Assembly (NCBI GenBank): GCA_900404475.1
Contig: OUQQ01000069.1
Coordinates: forward strand, 1 to 64,000
Length of the DNA stretch: 64,000 nt
Source: Spongospora subterranea
Lineage: Eukaryota > Endomyxa > Phytomyxea > Plasmodiophorida > Plasmodiophoridae
Direction: 5' to 3'
The position numbers and the translations under genes are program-made. Below the pieces are notes generated by a model that was given only the letters and a program-made list of their open reading frames with translations, was not told the origin of the DNA and searched no databases. This document shows positions 57,907 to 64,000 of the stretch, piece after piece (position 1 is the stretch's first letter; every line of letters begins with the position of its first letter).

Positions 57907-59762
57907 TCAGATTAACCTTGAGCCTTCCCAGAAATCGATCTTCCGTCGAAGCGTTGCGTTCATTGTGCTTACGACATCAATATCCACAGAGTGCCTGAGA
58001 GTCTGAAATGCACCTTCTTTGACTGGCCAATCAATATCTGGATTGAGAATCTGAGGTTCCATTGTGTCATTATTACTGTGAACAGAAAGAATAAGTCATT
58101 GTCTTTCCCAAGAGGACGATATACACTGACAGGGCGCTTTCCATGTTCGGTTTTCTGCTTAATGATCGTACCCACTTTGGGTCAACCTGTTTTGGTAGAT
58201 GAATTCGAGATTGGACTGGCAACTCGAAATCTAGAACGGGTAATTCACCGAAGACATCCGTCTTGCTGTGGTCGATACGTAGCACCTAACATCAATGAAT
58301 GGAATATTTCCTTCGGGTAAGGTAATGGCAACACCTTATTAGCCGCACGAGCACGGGCGGCAGATATGTCAATGTTTGGCGAATCCGTTAGTGCTGACAA
58401 CGTTAATTCTTCAATTTGATGTTGAATCCATGTAGTAGAATTCAAAGCTGGGGTTGCTAGTTGCGATGAAGAGACGGAGGAACTCCCACTCAGCATATTG
58501 CTAATTTTTGCTTCACTGCTGAACTTGCCGACAGGCATTGACAAGCGGGTTTTCGCGTTCTCTGCCGTTGCACCGGTTGCCGAATTGATGGACGGAACGA
58601 TATCTTTATGGCGGACTCGATTTTGTGTCAAATCTTTGACACCGACTTCTGGCAATGATGAAGTTGACAAGACAGGGACCGTTCTGCTAAGAGGTACACT
58701 TTCTGCTTGGGTAATGTCTGTGAAAGTAGGCCGGGGTTGAGGAATAGGCACGGGACCGGATCGAGGAGCCATCTCAGATGACATCTCGGGGGTTGAACTC
58801 TTGCCAGGTTCGAAATTCACTATCGGAATATCTAAAGGCCATATTTCAACCGCTCCATCGCAGCTAGCGATAAGAACGCCAATTTCCTTAGGATTTGATT
58901 CAATGAATGCAATGACAACGATCGCAGACAATAACCGGTGTTGCGCTAAGATTTCGCTCGGATCTGATAATGATTGAATTATAACACGGCCATCAGAAAA
59001 CGCAACTCCTAGAGCATTGCCGCTGGTTGAGATAGCCAAGTTAGCAACCGTGTCCTGATGCTTCCACGAATGCGATCTTTGCAATTCTTGATTCTCTAGG
59101 GTAATTACAAATACAAATCCGAGGTTATCGGAGCAAACGCAGCCGTCACGACGAGGATGAGGAACGGCATAGCATATAGGAGAATCATGCTGAAAGAAGT
59201 AATTTGATGCAACACCGCTCTTTACATCACCCATATATACATGACCACTCTCGAAACATGCAAAAAACGTTTTCTGAGATGTCGAAATTGCAATGGCGCT
59301 GACAGGCTCGTTTGATATGTGACATTGCCAAGAGCAACCGTTTGAAATTTTGTCCCAAGCGATGATGCGGCCATCAGAATAACCAATGATGACTGAAGTC
59401 ATCCCGAGATCAAAAGCATTGATAGATGTCTCATAATGATAGATATGCCTGACCAAATCAGAAAGCTCTGATGATATGATAAGAAGGCGATTGCTAGGTG
59501 GCATCAGACAATATAAATCTTCTGCATCGGCTCGGACAGCAACAATCGGATACTGAAGAAAAGGCTTACCAGCTGGCGAGAAAGCAAATGTACGGGTTGG
59601 AGTATCTGCAATGACGACATGAACTTTTCCATTAGAGGACGCCAAAACAGCTCCAGTTTTACGGTAAAGCAGAGCCCCAGAGAGAATATCAGACAATTGT
59701 GGCGATGGTAATATCTGCACAAGAGCCAAATCTGGATCTACAATGCCAACGGGTCGTTGCAT
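57907..59762 (-). CDS. WD40-like beta-propeller protein with disordered tail
   Basis: Exons 59762-58249, then probably 58154-58131 and 58075-57907, give 568 residues. The N-terminal 300 residues have WD-like blades (SVIIGYSDGRIIAWDKISNG, SAIAISTSQKTFFACFESGHVYMGD, DTVANLAISTSGNALGVAFSDGRVII, IGVLIASCDGAVEIWPL). A Ser/Pro-rich linker follows, then a conserved-looking C-terminus (PDIDWPVKEGAFQTLRHSV, ATLRRKIDFWEG). If the two small introns are wrong, the protein ends at residue 505 instead. No specific family is recognised; a ciliary or centrosomal scaffold is possible but unproven. Confidence 0.68.
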
Positions 59763-60094
59763 ATTGACTATGAAAATGACTTTCTCCTTTCTACCAGTGC
59801 AGTGTATACTGGACTAACCGGAGTGTACCTACTGTAGACGGGCTGTGCAGAGACCAAACTTTTCAAACCGATTTCGTTATTTTTTTTTCAATTTTAACCA
59901 AAAGAGTTTCAACAGTTTTTGCCAAGCTTACGACCTGTACAATCCATTCGGTCTGGAATCACTAAACGACTGCCATTGATGGTTTTTGTTTCGATTGGGC
60001 ACTTTTTGTCGCATTGTCTGAAAACCCAGGGCTGATTCATATTGTCATTCTGGTTGGCGGCGTATGCTTAATTGGAATCCGGAGCACAATCTAA

Positions 60095-60360
60095 CGATGC
60101 ACAAATGACATCAGCGCTAATACACATTGCTGGGCCATAAATCTTTTTTTGCTGGTGCTCCCAATGATCCGATTCACAAAAACGCCCCGTCTGCTTGAGA
60201 AACAGATGATTTGTGGCGGAATGCCCACATGATGCTGCGTCCTCCATGGACGCCAAGTCACGTTTTTGTGGTGATTCGGATCATTGGGAACCCACACCAC
60301 CTGGGTTGCAAACGAAGATTCATGGCCCAGCGATGTGTATTAGCGGTGATGTCATTTCGA
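60095..60360. repeat. Inverted pair of a zinc-knuckle coding fragment
   Basis: The reverse complement of 60095-60185 matches 60261-60360: both contain ATTCGGATCATTGGGA-like and ATGGCCCAGC(A/G)ATGTGTATT stretches in order. Both arms encode a related peptide with a knuckle-like CGDSDHW or CESDHW motif followed by IHGPAMCIS. This looks like head-to-head copies of a retroelement nucleocapsid-type fragment. The downstream copy has an 11-base insertion. Confidence 0.7.
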
Positions 60361-60677
60361 TTACTGACCGTGATCTGATCCAAGCAATAGTGTGTGATTA
60401 TGACAGGTAAAAGAACCTGTGACCGTCCTGAGATCTATCAGCTCATCGGAAGAGGGGCTGCAACAGGCCATCATAATCCGCCATCCTATCGGAAAAAGAT
60501 CAGAATATCGTTTGCAGTTGAGGTCTTTGCCAGTCGTCCATAGCCGACTTTGGAACATCACGACACCACTGGCCGCGTGCTGTTGACTCAACATCCAGCT
60601 TTGCAGCCAGATAAATCGTCGGTCAATTAGCAGAATAAGGAGGATTATAGTGTATAACCTTTTTAAGAATCGCAGAT

Positions 60678-60890
60678 ATGGCTTCAAGGCGCGGCAACCA
60701 TAAGCACAAAATATCAAAGACGAATTCAGACGCAAAATCACAGGATCATGACATTGAGCCTAAACAGCCAGATTGGGATATGTTGCCTGATGCTCCTTTT
60801 AATGGGACCGGTTGGTGTTGTCCAGTTGTCGTTGTAAAACCTCACGAATCGTTGACGCGAAGCCATTTCCATAGGAAAACTGCTAACTAG
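60678..60890 (+). CDS. Small hypothetical open frame
   Basis: 70 residues starting MASRRGNHKHKISKTNSDA with a basic N-terminus and PDWDMLPDAPFNGTGWCC in the middle. It sits beside the inverted repeat and may be another remnant of the same element rather than a gene. Confidence 0.25.
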   Translation: MASRRGNHKHKISKTNSDAKSQDHDIEPKQPDWDMLPDAPFNGTGWCCPVVVVKPHESLTRSHFHRKTAN

Positions 60891-61125
60891 GAAACCCAGA
60901 AGACATAAACAGAAGTTGGACTCCTCTCAATGCGGGAAAGATGTGAATATCTTTGACGGTAAATGCACCTTTGTGCTTGTCAGACCATCGAATCATTGAC
61001 TGTCCTCGCAGTGGAAGAATTTGGGTCGATGACCGCTTATGCAGTTCAAAATGTCCAGGTCGAACTAACAAATGAAAGGAATTTGTCGGATAAGGAATAA
61101 AGAAACTAATAATGGTGTTGGTGTA

Positions 61126-64000
61126 TTAACTTTCTAGTTGCCGGCGATAAAACAATACATATGCACAACTTTGGCAGACATCTTCAGGTGGGACTATTTT
61201 TACATTATCGTCGTCGAAGTGTCGCCAGATATTATCAATACCTTTGGCCATTGTTGTGTAATGACCGAAAAACGACGCTCCGAAATGATTGATGACAGCA
61301 TACAGTTCATAACGTGGTGCTGTCTGTGTGGCGAATTTCCAGGATACGAATCGGCTTAGGTCTAAATCTTTCAGGGGAAATTGTACTTCCTTGGATATCT
61401 TATTAGCAGTTTCTCCAAAAAGTGCATGTCTACGAACGCAATCAAAACGTTTCAGATGCAATATTAAGACATCCGGAAACCTCCAAAAGCTCATACGCTT
61501 CGACACGTTGCCTGTTTTCTTGCATTTAGAACACTTCCAATCGTTGACTCCAAGCGACTCGGTTCGCGTAAAAGCACGTAGGCAGTCGTAGATAGTTGTA
61601 GGGTTTGCTTCAGGCGAGAAAGATGTCCCCAAAGGAGCTTTGACCGAACGCTGGTATTCGGACATGTCTAAGTCCGATAATAATGCCTTTGTTTCCCATT
61701 CTAGAATCAGCATGGGTATGGGATTATCAAAGCGACTGAAGTCGATAACTTGTTCTGGGCTTTCTTCGACTTTGAAGTTGACAGCATTCCCCCTATTTAG
61801 GCGGACGTTGAATGACGGCTTACAGGTGCCCTTTATAAAACAACGGGAGAGAAATCCCCTAACACGGTCGTAAATCTGAGAACCAGACAACGCGGTCGAC
61901 AAAGGAACATTGACAGCAAACGGCCGGCCTCTAAAGAATAAATCTTCATTGCGAAAGTTGGGACCTACGGGCAATTGCTGCATAACGCAGGACACCAGCA
62001 TATGATCTTTGAGCACTTCAAATACAGCTAATGATTGTGATGCTGTTAGCTCAATAAGTTGGTCTACTTTCGGCAAGAACGTTAATGGGCGAGAAAGCAC
62101 CACAACAGCGAAAGCTAATGAACTGGTGGCAGAAAACTCGTCCACACCTTTTAGCAGCGGCACTATAGTCGATTCGAGTCTAGACAGGTATACCTTGGTT
62201 GGAACTAAGGTTGAAGTGTTAACAATTCCCCAAACATAATGAACTCATTTGCATACCTGTTAAGGAAAACTCCACTGGACAAGAACCAGATGCCGGGAAA
62301 AACGTGAGGTTGAAAACTCGTAATGGTTCGGGCAACGGCAAAGATACGTACACAAAAGGATCAAAAGTGACAGATGGGGTACATTCAGGATTCGGGCAGA
62401 TAAGTTCGGATTTGAATTGACCTAAAAGTGAATCGACCACCACAGATTGATTCCTAGCCAGATAGTTGGTCCACTGTTCAACGGCAACTACTTCGTCTGG
62501 TCGGCCACAGCTGTCAGTAGTGGCGACATAAGGTTTGGAATGTATCCGATTCAGATCCTCGTGCAACCCATCCAGCAAAAACGCTAAAAATTCCTGAGGC
62601 AGCTTTAGTGCGAGAGATACTGGCAAAAATTAGTTCTTCACCTGCGCATCGTGTTGTTGACACCCGGCAAACTGGGTAGCAAAACAAGACACAGCACGCT
62701 TAAACTCGCGTGGGTCCCCATATGGAGCGTTAGAAAACCAGATTTCCTTAAGAAGATTGGTGTACGCTTCGGCAAGTCGGCCTTTGCTCCCAAGAGGATT
62801 TTCCCGATTCAATTCCTTCAAATAATCATTTGATAGAAATACCCGACTGAGTTCCCGGGTATTGCTCAAACATTGAATCGCCGCATTGACATAACATGAG
62901 TTCCCGATGTTGACCTATGATAGGAATATTATTATATACAAAAAAAATCCCAACAGCTTCCTCACCAAGCCCAATGTACCAGGCATGCGGTCAAAATGTG
63001 GTTTACTCACTTTACCACAAGTCTCACAGTGCCATTCCCTATACCCAAGAAGCAGTTGATAAGCAAATGAAAGTGAGCGATGCGCTGACCTACCTATGGC
63101 TGCTTTTACAGTTGATCGAGCAATATCGAACATCTGAGCATTCGTCGCAGACAATAGGGGACATGTTCGGTGGAATTTTATCGAAGCATGCACAACAAAC
63201 TTCAAGTTCTCCCCGACACACATCGACAACGTTGGGAAGTTGCCAAAACCCAGTGTGCGACCGGCACTCAATATACAGGGTACCGCCTTCACATGAAACA
63301 GCGTCAAAAAGAACGGTCTTAGACGGAATAACCTCATAACAGCTGTCTTCTACAGGACGTAAAGCTCTTGTTTCACTCATTGCCATTGTCCAGAGAGAAC
63401 ATAAAGCTTTCAGTATCGACTCGACCAACGAACTTTGGCTGCAAAGAATCTTGATCTTGGAGTTCGACCCAGGAAAATTGTCGACTCGTTGAATTGAGAT
63501 CTTGACAGGGTTGAGCTCCACAACTGCCTCAGATAATTTAACATATGGATTACGTCCGTGGTGAAGCGGGCGCCTGATACAGGGACCACCACCAAATTGT
63601 TCCAGCAACGAGTCCCACATCGTGCTCGTGATCACAACATAATCAACTCCGACTTGAAGGCCATTGCGGATCGTGAAATCATTATTGAACGGATATAGAA
63701 CAATTTCACGTTGGTCTCCAGTTTCGCGCTCAACGAATGACTCCTCCATTGCTTCTTCTTCACCTGATGACCTGACGGCTTCAGCATCGTCGCCGCAGCG
63801 GTCGCCACTTTCAACGTGGAGCCATTCTGAGTCCACCAAAAGCTGCTCATTCTTGATAGGGCCGGGCGGGATGGAATTGTCACCTGCTAGATATCGTCGG
63901 TATTGATGCCACCAGCTGGAAGCGATTATTGGGAACGGATCCGCAGCTGCAGAAGGCGGAATGGGATTACTGAGTTCTGCATCAATGTCAAGAATAATAC
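61126..64000 (-). CDS. DUSP-MYND-USP ubiquitin-specific protease (5' partial)
   Basis: Exons 64000 (open)-63094, 63038-62966, 62914-62642, 62593-62257 and 62204-61126. The frame is open to the window edge. Order: a DUSP-like domain ([13 protein letters not shown]...[27 protein letters not shown]), a MYND-type zinc finger ([10 protein letters not shown]...[26 protein letters not shown]), then the USP catalytic domain. The Cys box is [18 protein letters not shown] (catalytic Cys present), [21 protein letters not shown] follows, and the His box is [17 protein letters not shown]. The protease removes ubiquitin from substrates. USP4/11/15 have DUSP without MYND and USP19 has MYND within the catalytic domain, so this combination is unusual. 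Confidence 0.9.

Larger units (their letters stand above)
59763..61125. other. Gene-poor stretch with repeats
   Basis: Apart from the inverted repeat and small frame listed next, no gene is supported. Confidence 0.4.

Noticed and set aside
57991..58320. Plus-strand frame of 109 codons
   Set aside because: Antisense to the C-terminal exons of the WD40 gene, which carry the better protein signal.

Overview
This is eukaryotic nuclear DNA, most likely from a zoosporic (flagellated) fungus of the chytrid type. Genes are compact and interrupted by many short introns: about 90 GT-AG introns could be placed, nearly all 45-65 bp. Fungal-type families (a Pho80-like cyclin, a fungal-style MidA/DUF185 methyltransferase) sit beside genes kept only by organisms with cilia (CFAP418, DRC3/LRRC48, a SHIPPO-like/IQ-like protein, a roadblock dynein light chain). 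The species cannot be named from the sequence. Exon models were built by hand from splice signals, reading phase and remembered family sequences; no search was run. Every intron in a model preserves reading phase.

Layout. 0-8.2 kb: the 3' end of an unknown gene, a small membrane protein, an ankyrin protein and a 12-exon protein of unknown function. 8.2-21.5 kb: Pho80-like cyclin, alanine aminotransferase, CFAP418, importin alpha, roadblock light chain, MidA-like methyltransferase, an unresolved 1.6 kb stretch, NXT1/p15 and LSM2. 21.5-27.5 kb: a ciliary-type protein, a patch of retroelement fragments, eIF2A, and a 93-bp tandem repeat next to the eIF2A start. 27.5-34.4 kb: gene-poor, full of decayed mobile elements, with a 463-base assembly gap. 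34.4-37.6 kb: two type II membrane proteins (PC-esterase-like and GT25-like). 39-64 kb: dense again: F-box protein, TRF-like/Cys-rich protein, MCTS1, kinesin, a PAM2-CUE-CCCH-Smr protein, CIR1-like, GYF-WW protein, PEX11, prohibitin 1, an atypical small GTPase divergent from DRC3, RidA, a WD40 protein and a DUSP-MYND-USP deubiquitinase that runs off the right edge.

Functional themes. Several genes serve translation and mRNA handling: eIF2A, MCTS1, LSM2, NXT1 and the CUE-Smr protein, a candidate ribosome-rescue nuclease. Others serve nuclear import, cilia and microtubule transport, and organelle upkeep (PEX11, prohibitin, MidA-like, RidA). They are housekeeping genes on both strands, not an operon or a single system. 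The most unusual features are the domain combinations in the CUE-Smr, DUSP-MYND-USP and TRF-like proteins, the repeated head-to-head duplication of transposon fragments, the 93-bp minisatellite that is open on both strands, and frequent non-consensus GTT/GTC splice donors.
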